Shown here in pieces: positions 14,197 through 21,542 of a stretch of DNA of 28,664 nucleotides; within the stretch, counting starts at the first letter, position 1, and each line of letters begins with the position of its first letter. The stretch is from the NCBI GenBank assembly GCA_046723645.1, contig JBKOUY010000098.1, forward strand, positions 1 to 28,664, given 5' to 3'. The notes beneath the pieces are model-generated. The model was given only the letters and a program-made list of their open reading frames with translations, did not search any database and had not been told where the DNA came from. The translations under genes and the position numbers were made by a program. The stretch comes from DASQUK01 sp046723645. Its GTDB lineage: Bacteria > Actinomycetota > Acidimicrobiia > Acidimicrobiales > VFJN01.

Positions 14197-15243
14197 TCAC
14201 GGCGCCGCGGGTGGCGCCTCCCGGACCACGTCACGGGCGGGCTTGTCCTCGCGTAGGCCGACGAACCGGGGGTGCCGCAGCCTGCCGTCGGTGGTCCACT
14301 CGGAGAAGACGACCTCGGCCACCAGCTCCGGGCGCACCCAGTGGACCGCAGCGCCCCCGGGACCGCGCGCCGCGCGCCGGACGTCGTCGCCGCGGAACGG
14401 CGGGTCGGGCGTCTCCAGCGCGTCCAGCCGGTGCCGCAGCTCGCGCAGTGTTGCCTGCGTGAAGCCCGTGCCGACCTTGCCGGCGTAGACCAGGCCGCCG
14501 TCCTGGTAGTAGCCCACCACGAGGGCGCCCAGGCCCACGCGGCTGCGCGTCGGCTCGGTGAAGCCGCCGACGACGAGCTCCTGCCCCGCACTGCACTTAA
14601 ACTTCAGCCAGTCACGGGAGCGGCCGGGCACGTAGGGCGCATCGGCCCGCTTGGCGATCACGCCCTCCCAGCCCCGGGCGCAGGCGGTGGCGAAGAGCGC
14701 CTCGCCCTCGGCGTTGCGGTGCGCGGTGTAGCGCAGCGGGTGGCGGCGGAACGAGAGCGCGTTGCGCAACAGCGACTTGCGCGCGCGCAGGGGCAGCGCG
14801 GTCGTGTCGTGGCCGTCTAGGTGGAGCAGGTCGAAGACGTAGTAGAAGACGGCGACGGGGCTTCGGCGGGCCCGCTCGGGGTCCGAGATGCCGAGGCGCT
14901 GCTGCAGCCGGCCAAAGCTGGTGCGGCCGCGGTCGAAGGCCACGACCTCGCCGTCAACCACGAAGTCGCCGACCGACTGGTCCGCCAGGGCGTCGACGAC
15001 CTCGGGGTAGGTGCCGTCGAGACGTTGCCGGGCGCGGGACATGAGCCCGACCCGGACGCCGTCTCGGAAGGCCAGGCAGCGCTCGCCGTCGAGCTTGCGC
15101 TCGAACAGCCAGCGGGGGTCCGAGAAGCGGCTGTCGGTCAGCGTGGCCAGCATGGGCTCGACCCAGGCCGGGTGGCCCGCCGGGCGCAGGCGGGCGCGGG
15201 CCTCGGCCGGCAGCCGGGCCAACGGGTCGGGCGGGGCGCTCAC
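14197..15243 (-). CDS. ATP-dependent DNA ligase, stand-alone LigC/LigD-ligase type
   Basis: ATP-dependent DNA ligase of 348 residues. The nucleotidyltransferase domain carries motif I KLDGER with the adenylated Lys50. Motif III lies in YVFDLLHLDG (~135-144), motif IV is EGVIAKR (193-199) and motif V is WLKFK (212-216). A C-terminal OB domain follows (VVGGFTEPTRSR, LVYAGKVGTGF, VVFSEWT). It corresponds to the ligase module of LigD but lacks the polymerase and phosphoesterase domains, like LigC. The family seals nicks and supports break repair. Ku is not in this window. The GTG start overlaps the stop of the upstream methyltransferase by four bases (GTGA), so translation is coupled. Confidence 0.9.
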   Translation of the reverse strand: MSAPPDPLARLPAEARARLRPAGHPAWVEPMLATLTDSRFSDPRWLFERKLDGERCLAFRDGVRVGLMSRARQRLDGTYPEVVDALADQSVGDFVVDGEVVAFDRGRTSFGRLQQRLGISDPERARRSPVAVFYYVFDLLHLDGHDTTALPLRARKSLLRNALSFRRHPLRYTAHRNAEGEALFATACARGWEGVIAKRADAPYVPGRSRDWLKFKCSAGQELVVGGFTEPTRSRVGLGALVVGYYQDGGLVYAGKVGTGFTQATLRELRHRLDALETPDPPFRGDDVRRAARGPGGAAVHWVRPELVAEVVFSEWTTDGRLRHPRFVGLREDKPARDVVREAPPAAP

Positions 15244-16202
15244 CCCGCGGGCCGGACGCAGGCCGCGGCGATCTGCTGAACGTGGCGCAGGTCGGTCCCG
15301 CAGCATCCGCCCAGCACGGTGATGTCCGGCACGCTCACCCGGAGCTGCTCGTACTGCCGGCCGAGCTCGTGGGGGTCGCCGTCGTCGAGCTCCTCGGCCT
15401 CGTCGAGCTCGGCGTGGCTCATGCGGGACGCGTTGGCCCGGATGCCCCGGATGCGCTCGCGCCAGTCGCCTCCCGACTCGAGGACGTGGTCGAAGTGCGT
15501 CGGGTGGGCGCAGTTGACCATGTAGTAGGCGGGCCCGCCCCCGGTCGCGTCGTCGACCACCCCGATCGCGTGCTCCAGCGTGCTGCCGTCGGGCAACGCG
15601 CCATCCGTCTCGACCGTGAACGAGATCGCGGCCGGCATGCCTGCGTCCTGCGCGGACCGGACGATCCCGATCGCCTCGTCCGCGTACGTCATCGTGATCG
15701 CCGTCACCATGTCGGCCTCGGTCTGGGCGAACGTGGCGATCTGCGTCGAGTGGTAGCTCTGCGCCTCGTCCGCGGTCATGAGCGCCGCCGGTTGGTAGCC
15801 GTCGCCCCGGGGCCCGACGCAGCCGCTCACCACCATTGGCGGTCCCCGGCGATCGACGTGTCCGTCGAGCTCCGAGCGGATGTCGACGAGCATGTCGATC
15901 GCCTTGTGATTGGCGGCCGCCAGTGCCTCGTCGCCGTAGCCGAGCCGCTCCGCCCAGTCGGGGCTGGCCCGCCATGTGGGCGACTCGAAGATGAACCCGG
16001 CGCCGGCCCCGAGGGCGACGGCTGCGTGGTCCCGGAAATAGCTGCGCAGCGTCTCGATGCCGGCCTCGTCGTCGAGCAGCACGAACGCCGCGAAGTCGGG
16101 GAGCTCGTAGCCGTGATGGAAGATGAGGACGGTCTCGATCCCCGAATCGGTGAGGAACACCCCGCCGTCGACCTGCGGAAGCCCCGCTCTGTACCGCGCC
16201 AT
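15240..16202 (-). CDS. homocysteine S-methyltransferase family protein
   Basis: Protein of 320 residues with the zinc-dependent homocysteine-binding TIM barrel. The three zinc-ligand cysteines are present: Cys231 in MVNCAHP and Cys300-Cys301 in GGCCGTD. Early motifs LTDSGIETVLIFHHGYELP and FESPTWRASPDWAERLGY fit the MmuM/BHMT-type family, which transfers a methyl group from a donor such as S-methylmethionine or betaine to a thiol. The donor here is unknown. The ATG start has GAGGAGG at good spacing. It is 50 bases downstream of the amidohydrolase gene and overlaps the ligase start, so it belongs to the same run. Confidence 0.87.
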   Translation of the reverse strand: MARYRAGLPQVDGGVFLTDSGIETVLIFHHGYELPDFAAFVLLDDEAGIETLRSYFRDHAAVALGAGAGFIFESPTWRASPDWAERLGYGDEALAAANHKAIDMLVDIRSELDGHVDRRGPPMVVSGCVGPRGDGYQPAALMTADEAQSYHSTQIATFAQTEADMVTAITMTYADEAIGIVRSAQDAGMPAAISFTVETDGALPDGSTLEHAIGVVDDATGGGPAYYMVNCAHPTHFDHVLESGGDWRERIRGIRANASRMSHAELDEAEELDDGDPHELGRQYEQLRVSVPDITVLGGCCGTDLRHVQQIAAACVRPAG

Positions 16203-16252
16203 CGCCGCCTCCTCGACGCGACGTTAGCGGCCCTCGTACAGCGCGAGCGGCC

Positions 16253-17749
16253 CTACGCGAGCTGGCCGCCCTGGTGGGCGGCGATCATCGCCGCCGCCTC
16301 GGCGTAGGTCGTGGGCCCGTACGTGGGCGCCGGCGGGAGGCTCGCGCGGATCGCCTCGACATCCTCCGGGCTCAGGTCGCAACGGCCGGTCACGGGCTCG
16401 ATGCCGTAGAGCGCTGCGGAGTTGAGCCCGAAGATCTTGGCCTTGAGCTCGTCGGTGAGCGCCGGGTAGCCGTAGCGCTCCTGCAGCTCCTCGCTGATCT
16501 GGAACGTCCGCAGCGCCTGGATCTGGTCCTGCGGCGTGCCGAACCAGATCGAGTCGGTCCCCCACACCACGCGGTCCTCGCCGACGTACGCCAACAGCTT
16601 GCCGAGGGTGTGCGCCGCCGCCGTGGGGTCCCGCATGACGAACCACCAGGTGCCACCCAGCTCCGCGTAGACGTTGGCGTTGCGCTCGACCCCGGCGTCC
16701 TGCAACGACCGGATCAGCCGGTCGACCCCTTGCGGTGCGGGGTCGTCGGGGTCGTAGGGCCCGGTCCCGCCCCCGCCCGGCTCGAACCCCGAGTGGTAGA
16801 CGACGAACGACACGTCGGGGTTGCGGGCGGCCGCGGGGCCTATGTCGCTGGGCGAGGCCAGCTCGGGGGTGGAGCCGACGATCGACGAGATGCCCTTGTG
16901 GGTGCAGATGATCGGAGGCCCGATCTCCCGCACGTGGTGGATGAAGCGCTGCCCGATCTGCGGTCGATCCGGGTCGTGGTCGTCGAAGTAGAAGTGCGCG
17001 TCGCTGGGGGTCATCGTGTAGATCTTCCAGGCCGCGATGTCGTAGCGCTCCCGCAGGTCGCTCATGCCCATGAGCGCGGCCTCGATCGGCCCCCGGTGCG
17101 GGTAGGCGCCGCCGTGCATGAGCACGCGGCCGTCGCATCCGATCCGCGAGGCGACGTCGATGGCGTACACCATGTCGTCGGGGGCGAGCTGGAGCTCGGG
17201 CGTCGGGAGCGCCGACAGGATCGACATGGAGGTGTCCGACCGGACGAACACCTCGCGGAAGTAGGCGTCGGCCGTGAAGCACGCCCGCGTGTCGCCGCCG
17301 GACCCGGCCTCGGTGCACTGTGCCTGCGGGAACATCGCGGTCCAGTCGCCTTCGACGGCGCCGAGGTCGTAGTTCACGTAGTGGGTCTGGACGTCGAAGA
17401 TGAACTCCTCGCCCCCCAGGTCCTCCAGTGCGGCGCTGGTGTCGGTGGTGGCGTCCTCGGAGACGCCGAACGTGCCCCCGGGCGACTCGCCCCGCCCCGA
17501 CGACTCCTCCTTGGAGCATGCGGCCAACACGAACAGGGTCGCGGCCGCACCCGTGGCCCCGGTCAGGAACTGCCGGCGTGTGATGCCCAGGCGGTGGGCG
17601 TTGTCGTCGGCCAGCCGGTGCGTGCGCCGGATGACCTCCCGAAGGAAGGGGCTGTGCGGCACCGGGTGGAACTCGCCGTTCGACACCGGCCCGAACTTGA
17701 TCGGCAGCCAGCCATCGTCGCCGCCGGGGCGTGCACCGGTTTCCCCCAT
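16253..17749 (-). CDS. Tat-exported lipoprotein amidohydrolase
   Basis: Protein of 498 residues. A twin-arginine signal lies unusually deep: RRQFL at 58-62, a hydrophobic stretch (TGAAATLFVL) and lipobox LAAC with Cys78. This predicts a Tat-exported lipoprotein on the outer face of the membrane. The mature part is an amidohydrolase_2 (PF04909-type) barrel, with likely metal or catalytic residues in FDVQTHYV, ICTHKG, VYHSGFE and WGTDSIWFG. The family hydrolyses or decarboxylates varied ring or acid substrates. I cannot name the substrate. ATG 17749 is preferred to the adjacent TTG. It lies ten bases after the CAP-domain gene and is probably cotranscribed with it. Confidence 0.85.
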   Translation of the reverse strand: MGETGARPGGDDGWLPIKFGPVSNGEFHPVPHSPFLREVIRRTHRLADDNAHRLGITRRQFLTGATGAAATLFVLAACSKEESSGRGESPGGTFGVSEDATTDTSAALEDLGGEEFIFDVQTHYVNYDLGAVEGDWTAMFPQAQCTEAGSGGDTRACFTADAYFREVFVRSDTSMSILSALPTPELQLAPDDMVYAIDVASRIGCDGRVLMHGGAYPHRGPIEAALMGMSDLRERYDIAAWKIYTMTPSDAHFYFDDHDPDRPQIGQRFIHHVREIGPPIICTHKGISSIVGSTPELASPSDIGPAAARNPDVSFVVYHSGFEPGGGGTGPYDPDDPAPQGVDRLIRSLQDAGVERNANVYAELGGTWWFVMRDPTAAAHTLGKLLAYVGEDRVVWGTDSIWFGTPQDQIQALRTFQISEELQERYGYPALTDELKAKIFGLNSAALYGIEPVTGRCDLSPEDVEAIRASLPPAPTYGPTTYAEAAAMIAAHQGGQLA

Positions 17750-17759
17750 CAACGCAAAT

Positions 17760-18494
17760 CTACGACGGCGTGCCGAACATCTGGGTCCAGTACCAGCCGT
17801 CCTCGTTGAGCCCGACGCCGATGACCGTGTAGTCGCAGTTCAGGATGTTGGCGCGGTGCCCCTCGGATCCCATCCACGCCGCCATGACGTCCTGGGCGCT
17901 GCGCTGGCCGGCGGCGATGTTCTCGCCCAGCGCGGTGCCGGTGAAGCCGGCGGCCTCGGCCCGGTCCGAGGCGGTCGCGCCGTCGAGGCTGGTGTGGGAG
18001 AAGTAGTCGTTCGCGGCCATGTCGTCGCTGTGCCCCTGCGCCGCCGCCGTCAGGGCGTCGTTCACCGCCAAGGGCCCGCAGCCGGCCGCCTCCCGCTCGG
18101 CGTTGACCAGGTAGACGACCTCGTCGGTCGCGGTCCACGCCGCGATGTAGACCGTCGGCGGCGGAGCCGGTGAGGTGGTCGTCGTCGGGGCGGTGGTCGT
18201 CGGCGGCTGGGTCGTCGGCGTCGCCGTCGTCGTGGGATCGGGGGGCGCGGCGTCGTCCGGCTTCGTCGTCGTGGTCGTCGTGCTGGGGGCCGTGGTCGTC
18301 GCCGGCTCGGGCGGACCTTCGAAGGCGGACGCCGACGGTCGCGTCCGGCCCGCCGCCGTCACGTTGTCGTCATCTTTGGCGGCGGAGCCCACGAGCGCCA
18401 GCACCACGACGGGCGCCAGGCAGGCGACCGCCATGACCATGAGCAGACGCACGAACGAGGGCGACCCTTCGCCCCCCAGCTGGCGGCCGGACAC
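17760..18494 (-). CDS. secreted CAP-domain (SCP/PR1-like) protein
   Basis: Protein of 244 residues. A signal anchor or signal peptide covers ~14-38 (hydrophobic, after SPSFVR). A Thr/Pro-rich linker covers ~65-113. A CAP domain at ~124-244 shows the family landmarks LVNAERE, His155 in AAQGHSDDM, HTSLDG, GENIAAG, GHRANILN and WTQMFG. Bacterial CAP proteins are extracellular, and their roles include lipid binding or envelope interaction. The function here is unknown. The GTG at 18494 is preferred because longer versions overlap the upstream DAC gene, and no strong ribosome-binding site decides it. The gene begins 22 bases after the stop of the diadenylate cyclase-like gene. Confidence 0.85.
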   Translation of the reverse strand: MSGRQLGGEGSPSFVRLLMVMAVACLAPVVVLALVGSAAKDDDNVTAAGRTRPSASAFEGPPEPATTTAPSTTTTTTKPDDAAPPDPTTTATPTTQPPTTTAPTTTTSPAPPPTVYIAAWTATDEVVYLVNAEREAAGCGPLAVNDALTAAAQGHSDDMAANDYFSHTSLDGATASDRAEAAGFTGTALGENIAAGQRSAQDVMAAWMGSEGHRANILNCDYTVIGVGLNEDGWYWTQMFGTPS

Positions 18495-18516
18495 GCCGGG
18501 AACTGTAACCGGTTCG

Positions 18517-19437
18517 TCACCCGCCGTTTTGTGTTCCGGGGTGGCTCTCCGACAGGGCACGCCCCCGGAGGAAGACCGTCACCGGGCCGTCCTCGCTCAC
18601 CACCACGGCCAGCGCACCGGGTTGATCGAAGGTGTACCGGGCCGCAGAGCGGTGCCGCATCCCCCGCGCGTGGTCGATGGTGGACCCGGCCTCGGGCGTC
18701 GCCCGGAGCCCCACCCCGAGCCGCAGGACGGCCCCGTCCGACGCCACGATCGTCGCAAGGTCGGTCTGCATCAGCGCCGCAAACAGGGCGGGGTAGTGGT
18801 AGCGGGTCGTCACGGTGAGGGCGGGCGCCACGACCGAGTGCTCGAGGTCCAGGCCAGCCTCGGCGTGGTCGCCGGGAAGCACCAGGGTCGCCCCGACCCG
18901 GGCGGGGCTCAGCCAGTGGATGGCCAGCTCCAAGAGGCCCGCCAGCACCGGCTTGTCGACTCCCGGCAGGAACGGCTGCAGCGCCTCGTGCTGGGTGCGG
19001 GCGTTGGGGCGGTTCGTCCAGCGGTAGCCGGCCCACTCCAGGGCGCCGGTGTCGGTGAACGCCCGGGTCACTCCTGCCATGGCAGTGCGCTGGACGATGA
19101 TGGCCCCGATGTCGGACTGGATCTCGACGAGGTCCGCCTCGTACTGCACGCTCCGGCGGAAGCAGGCGAGCTGGAGCGGCCGATCCGGCTGGCGGACGAG
19201 GTACGTCGACCGGCCGTCGGCGAACCGGCGGGCGAGGTCCAGGGGCATGGCGTCGAGTGGGATCAGGTCGACCAGCTCGCCGGACTCGATCAGCGACCGG
19301 TCGTCGGGCACGACGATGGACCCGTAGATGGGGGCTCGCCGCTCGAACAGGGGTGGCCGCCGCGCGTACTCCAGCTCCTCGAGCACGATGTGGAGCACGG
19401 TCTCCTCGACGTCGAGGTCCACCCCATCGTCTGTCAT
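18517..19437 (-). CDS. diadenylate cyclase (DAC-domain) protein
   Basis: Protein of 306 residues whose C-terminal ~130 residues match the DAC (DisA_N) domain that makes c-di-AMP from ATP. The two signature motifs are present: DGA at 234-236 (VASDGAVLRLG) and RHR at 261-263 (GMRHRSAARY), followed by VVVSEDGPVTVF. The first ~170 residues have no domain I recognise. It lacks the helix-hairpin-helix domain of DisA and the membrane helices of CdaA, so it is a soluble DAC with a different sensor or partner domain. ATG 19437 is chosen over the GTG at 19530. The latter would lie inside the inverted repeat at 19521-19541, which fits better as a terminator after the cold-shock gene. It starts the DAC-CAP-amidohydrolase run. 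Confidence 0.8.
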   Translation of the reverse strand: MTDDGVDLDVEETVLHIVLEELEYARRPPLFERRAPIYGSIVVPDDRSLIESGELVDLIPLDAMPLDLARRFADGRSTYLVRQPDRPLQLACFRRSVQYEADLVEIQSDIGAIIVQRTAMAGVTRAFTDTGALEWAGYRWTNRPNARTQHEALQPFLPGVDKPVLAGLLELAIHWLSPARVGATLVLPGDHAEAGLDLEHSVVAPALTVTTRYHYPALFAALMQTDLATIVASDGAVLRLGVGLRATPEAGSTIDHARGMRHRSAARYTFDQPGALAVVVSEDGPVTVFLRGRALSESHPGTQNGG

Positions 19438-19520
19438 CTCCGAATGCAGCCGGCGCGCGGGCCGACTCAGGGCGACGCTTCCGTCCACCGGGTCAACGAT
19501 ACGGGCGCCGACGCGACGAA

Positions 19521-19541
19521 CCGCCGGCACGATGCCGGCGG
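19521..19541 (-). terminator. inverted repeat between cold-shock and DAC genes
   Basis: Arms CCGCCGGCA (19521-19529) and TGCCGGCGG (19533-19541) are perfect inverse complements around CGA. It begins 35 bases downstream of the cold-shock stop on the minus strand and is followed by TTCGT. It is probably a terminator or attenuator between the two genes. It would overlap the alternative GTG start of the DAC gene. Confidence 0.5.
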
Positions 19542-19575
19542 CTCGATGAAGCTCTCTGACGCCTGAGGTGGCTCG

Positions 19576-19776
19576 TCAGATCACACGAACGTTCTGCGCC
19601 TCCTCACCCTTCCGACCCGGGGCCACGTCGAACTCGACCTGCTGGCCCTCGTTGAGGGTGCGGTAGCCCTCGCCCTGAATGTTGGAGAAGTGGACGAACA
19701 CGTCGTCGGCGCCTTCACGAGAGATGAAGCCGTAGCCCTTCTCTGCGTTGAAGAACTTCACGGTCCCTGTTGCCAA
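19576..19776 (-). CDS. cold-shock protein
   Basis: Cold-shock domain protein of 66 residues (single OB fold) that binds single-stranded RNA and DNA. Both RNA-binding motifs are intact: KGYGFI at 13-18 and VFVHF at 26-30. The length is typical of the CspA family. The start is a TTG at 19776, giving the canonical ATGTVKFFN start preceded by a purine-rich AGAGAGAA. Longer frames add proline/arginine-rich sequence that is not family-like. It lies 63 bases downstream of infA, the spacing of a shared transcript or its own promoter. Confidence 0.94.
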   Translation of the reverse strand: MATGTVKFFNAEKGYGFISREGADDVFVHFSNIQGEGYRTLNEGQQVEFDVAPGRKGEEAQNVRVI

Positions 19777-19839
19777 TTGGTTCTCTCTTCGGTATCGAGC
19801 GGGCCCTTGTGGCCCCCTCGGCTGCTGCAAGCGGGAACC

Positions 19840-20064
19840 CTACTTGTAGCGGTAGGTGATGCGTCCCTTGTTGAGGTCGTAGGCGGATACCTCGACCTGC
19901 ACGCGGTCGCCGGGCAGGATGCGGATGCGGTTCTTGCGCATCTTGCCACTCAGGTGGCCGAGCACCGTGTGGCCGTTGTCGAGGGAGATGCGGAACACGC
20001 CTCCCTTGAGGGCTTCGTCCGTGCGGCCTTCGAGCACGAAGGCATCGTCCTTGATCTTCGCCAA
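19840..20064 (-). CDS. infA: translation initiation factor IF-1
   Basis: IF-1 of 74 residues, a single S1/OB-fold protein binding the ribosomal A site during initiation. The whole sequence follows the family (EGRTDEALKGGVFRISLDNGH, HLSGKMRKNRIRILPGDRVQVEVSAYDLNKGRITYRYK region). The start codon is TTG at 20064, preceded by GGGAGGAG at normal spacing, and no ATG is available in the correct place. Here it sits between a lacI-type gene and a cold-shock gene, away from the ribosomal-protein neighbourhood (rpmJ, rpsM) common elsewhere. Confidence 0.96.
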   Translation of the reverse strand: MAKIKDDAFVLEGRTDEALKGGVFRISLDNGHTVLGHLSGKMRKNRIRILPGDRVQVEVSAYDLNKGRITYRYK

Positions 20065-20128
20065 GCGCTGACTCCTCCCATTGGGCAGGGGGACAACTCT
20101 ACGGTCATTTTCGCCGAGTCACGCCGTC

Positions 20129-21190
20129 CTACGTGTGGACCCTGGCCGTGGAGCGCCGCACCACCAGCTCGGTGGGGAACTCGACAGTCCGGGCCGGCGC
20201 ACCCTCGAGCAGCAGCCGGGCGGCCGTCGCCCCGCGCTCTGCGAGCGGCTGGTGGACGGTCGTGAGCTGGGGCGCAGTCGATGTCGCCGTGGGAGTGTCG
20301 TCGAACCCGACCACCGACAGCTGCCCGGGCACGTCGATGCCCCGGGCGACGGCGGCGTCGACCACCCCGGCCGCCAGCTCGTCGCTCATGGCGACCACGC
20401 CCGTGGGCCTGTCGTCCCGCTCGAGCAGGTCGCCGGCGAGCGCGCGGGCGGCCTGGCGCGGCGACTGATCGTCCGGCGCCACCAGCGCGGCCACGGCGGC
20501 CCAGGTGAGGCCGGCAGCCTCGACGGCCTCGCGGATGCCCGCCAGCCGGTCGGCCATGATCGTGTAGCGGATGGGACCGGGGTCAGCCGGGTCCAGGGCG
20601 CCGCCCGGCGCACCGGGCGACCGGGGGAGCGCCAGCACGGCGAGGCGCCGATGGCCCAGTCCCAGGAGGTGCTCGGTCGCCGCCCGGCTGCCCCCACGAT
20701 CGTCCAGCACGACCTGGCAGCGCGCCCCCGAGCGGCGGTGGTCCACCATGACGAACGGCAGGCGGCGGGACACGAGGGCGGCCAGGCGGGCGTCGTCGGC
20801 GACGTCGCAAATGGAGACGAAGCCGTCGACCGCGGCGTTGGCGAGGACCGAGGCGCCGGCGTCGTCGGCCTCCAGCCGCGGGAGGAGCGCCAGGCTCGTC
20901 CCGGCGTCGTCCCACACCGACGCCATGCCGGCCACGAACATGAGGATCGCCGGGTCGGTGAACAGGTAGGAGAGCGGCTGGTCGTAGACCAGGCCCACCA
21001 TCCCGGTACGGCCCCGCCGCAGGCCGCGGGCCACCGGGTCGGGGCCCGCGTAACCGAGCTCCTCCGCCGCTGCCAGGATGCGGTCGCGCAGCGCAGGTGA
21101 GAGCTGGTCGGGGCGGTTGTACGCGTTGGAGACGGTGGTGCGGGAGACGCCCACCGCCCGGGCGACGTCGGCGAGCGTGGGGGCCGTCAC
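20129..21190 (-). CDS. LacI-family transcriptional regulator
   Basis: Regulator of 353 residues. Residues ~5-25 form the LacI helix-turn-helix (TLADVARAVGVSRTTVSNAYN), followed by the hinge (LSPALRDRILAAAEELGY). A periplasmic-binding-protein-like effector domain follows (GMVGLVYDQPLSYLF ... VDGFVSICDV, VVGFDDTPTATSTAPQLTTVHQPL). It would bind a sugar or nucleoside-like ligand, not identified here. The GTG start at 21190 lies nine bases from the first of two LacI-type operator candidates shared with a divergent small ORF, implying autoregulation. It is 64 bases upstream of infA in the same direction. Confidence 0.93.
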   Translation of the reverse strand: MTAPTLADVARAVGVSRTTVSNAYNRPDQLSPALRDRILAAAEELGYAGPDPVARGLRRGRTGMVGLVYDQPLSYLFTDPAILMFVAGMASVWDDAGTSLALLPRLEADDAGASVLANAAVDGFVSICDVADDARLAALVSRRLPFVMVDHRRSGARCQVVLDDRGGSRAATEHLLGLGHRRLAVLALPRSPGAPGGALDPADPGPIRYTIMADRLAGIREAVEAAGLTWAAVAALVAPDDQSPRQAARALAGDLLERDDRPTGVVAMSDELAAGVVDAAVARGIDVPGQLSVVGFDDTPTATSTAPQLTTVHQPLAERGATAARLLLEGAPARTVEFPTELVVRRSTARVHT

Positions 21191-21198
21191 CGAAACAT

Positions 21199-21213
21199 CT
21201 TGACCGATTCAGT
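21199..21213. promoter_or_regulatory. LacI-type operator candidate, left
   Basis: Fifteen-base site CTTGACCGATTCAGT with a central CG, as in many LacI-family operators. It is the inverse complement of the site at 21245-21259 with one mismatch (14 of 15). It sits nine bases upstream of the lacI GTG, so it probably mediates autoregulation. Confidence 0.6.
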
Positions 21214-21244
21214 AGCCGGCGCGAAAGTGGTCGATGCCATCCCG

Positions 21245-21259
21245 ACTGAATCGATCAAG
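21245..21259. promoter_or_regulatory. LacI-type operator candidate, right
   Basis: Fifteen-base site ACTGAATCGATCAAG, the near-perfect inverted copy of 21199-21213. It ends five bases before the Shine-Dalgarno AAGGAG of the small ORF at 21278. Two sites of this kind 46 bases apart in a divergent region suggest cooperative repression of both genes. Confidence 0.6.
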
Positions 21260-21277
21260 CAAACAAGGAGAAGCGTC

Positions 21278-21517
21278 GTGACCGCCACGACCACCGCTCG
21301 CACCGCGCCCGTCGGCTCAGACCGCGCCCCGGCGGTCGCCCTCGTCCCCTCCGACCACGATGGCTGGCAGGCCCTGGCCGCTGCGTCCCTCGGCCGCCTG
21401 CTGAGCGATCCCGAACTGGCGGCGGTCGAGCACCTGCCCGCCGAGATCGCCCTCGACCTCCTGTTCCCCGATCTGGACGACGCCGCCCGCCACGAGGCGC
21501 TGGCGACCCTCGGCTAG
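21278..21517 (+). CDS. small hypothetical protein, LacI-linked
   Basis: Hypothetical protein of 79 residues. After a Thr/Ala-rich start, the segment DHDGWQALAAASLGRLLSDPELAAVEHLPAEIALDLLFPDLDDAARHEALATLG is predicted mostly helical and acidic. There is no membrane helix, cysteine or known motif. GTG 21278 is chosen because AAGGAG lies seven bases before it. Upstream in-frame starts would run through the operator. It is directly downstream of the right LacI operator and upstream of the 21-bp inverted repeat, so it may be a single-gene LacI-controlled unit. I do not recognise a family. Confidence 0.62.
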   Translation: MTATTTARTAPVGSDRAPAVALVPSDHDGWQALAAASLGRLLSDPELAAVEHLPAEIALDLLFPDLDDAARHEALATLG

Positions 21518-21542
21518 GTCGAGGGTGTCCGCAGCCCGGCCG

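Noticed and set aside
18504..18517. Second KstR-like match (AACCGGTT core) at the DAC stop codon
   Set aside because: AACCGGTT is a common self-complementary octamer in GC-rich DNA, and the site overlaps the end of a coding region. It has no promoter position I can support.
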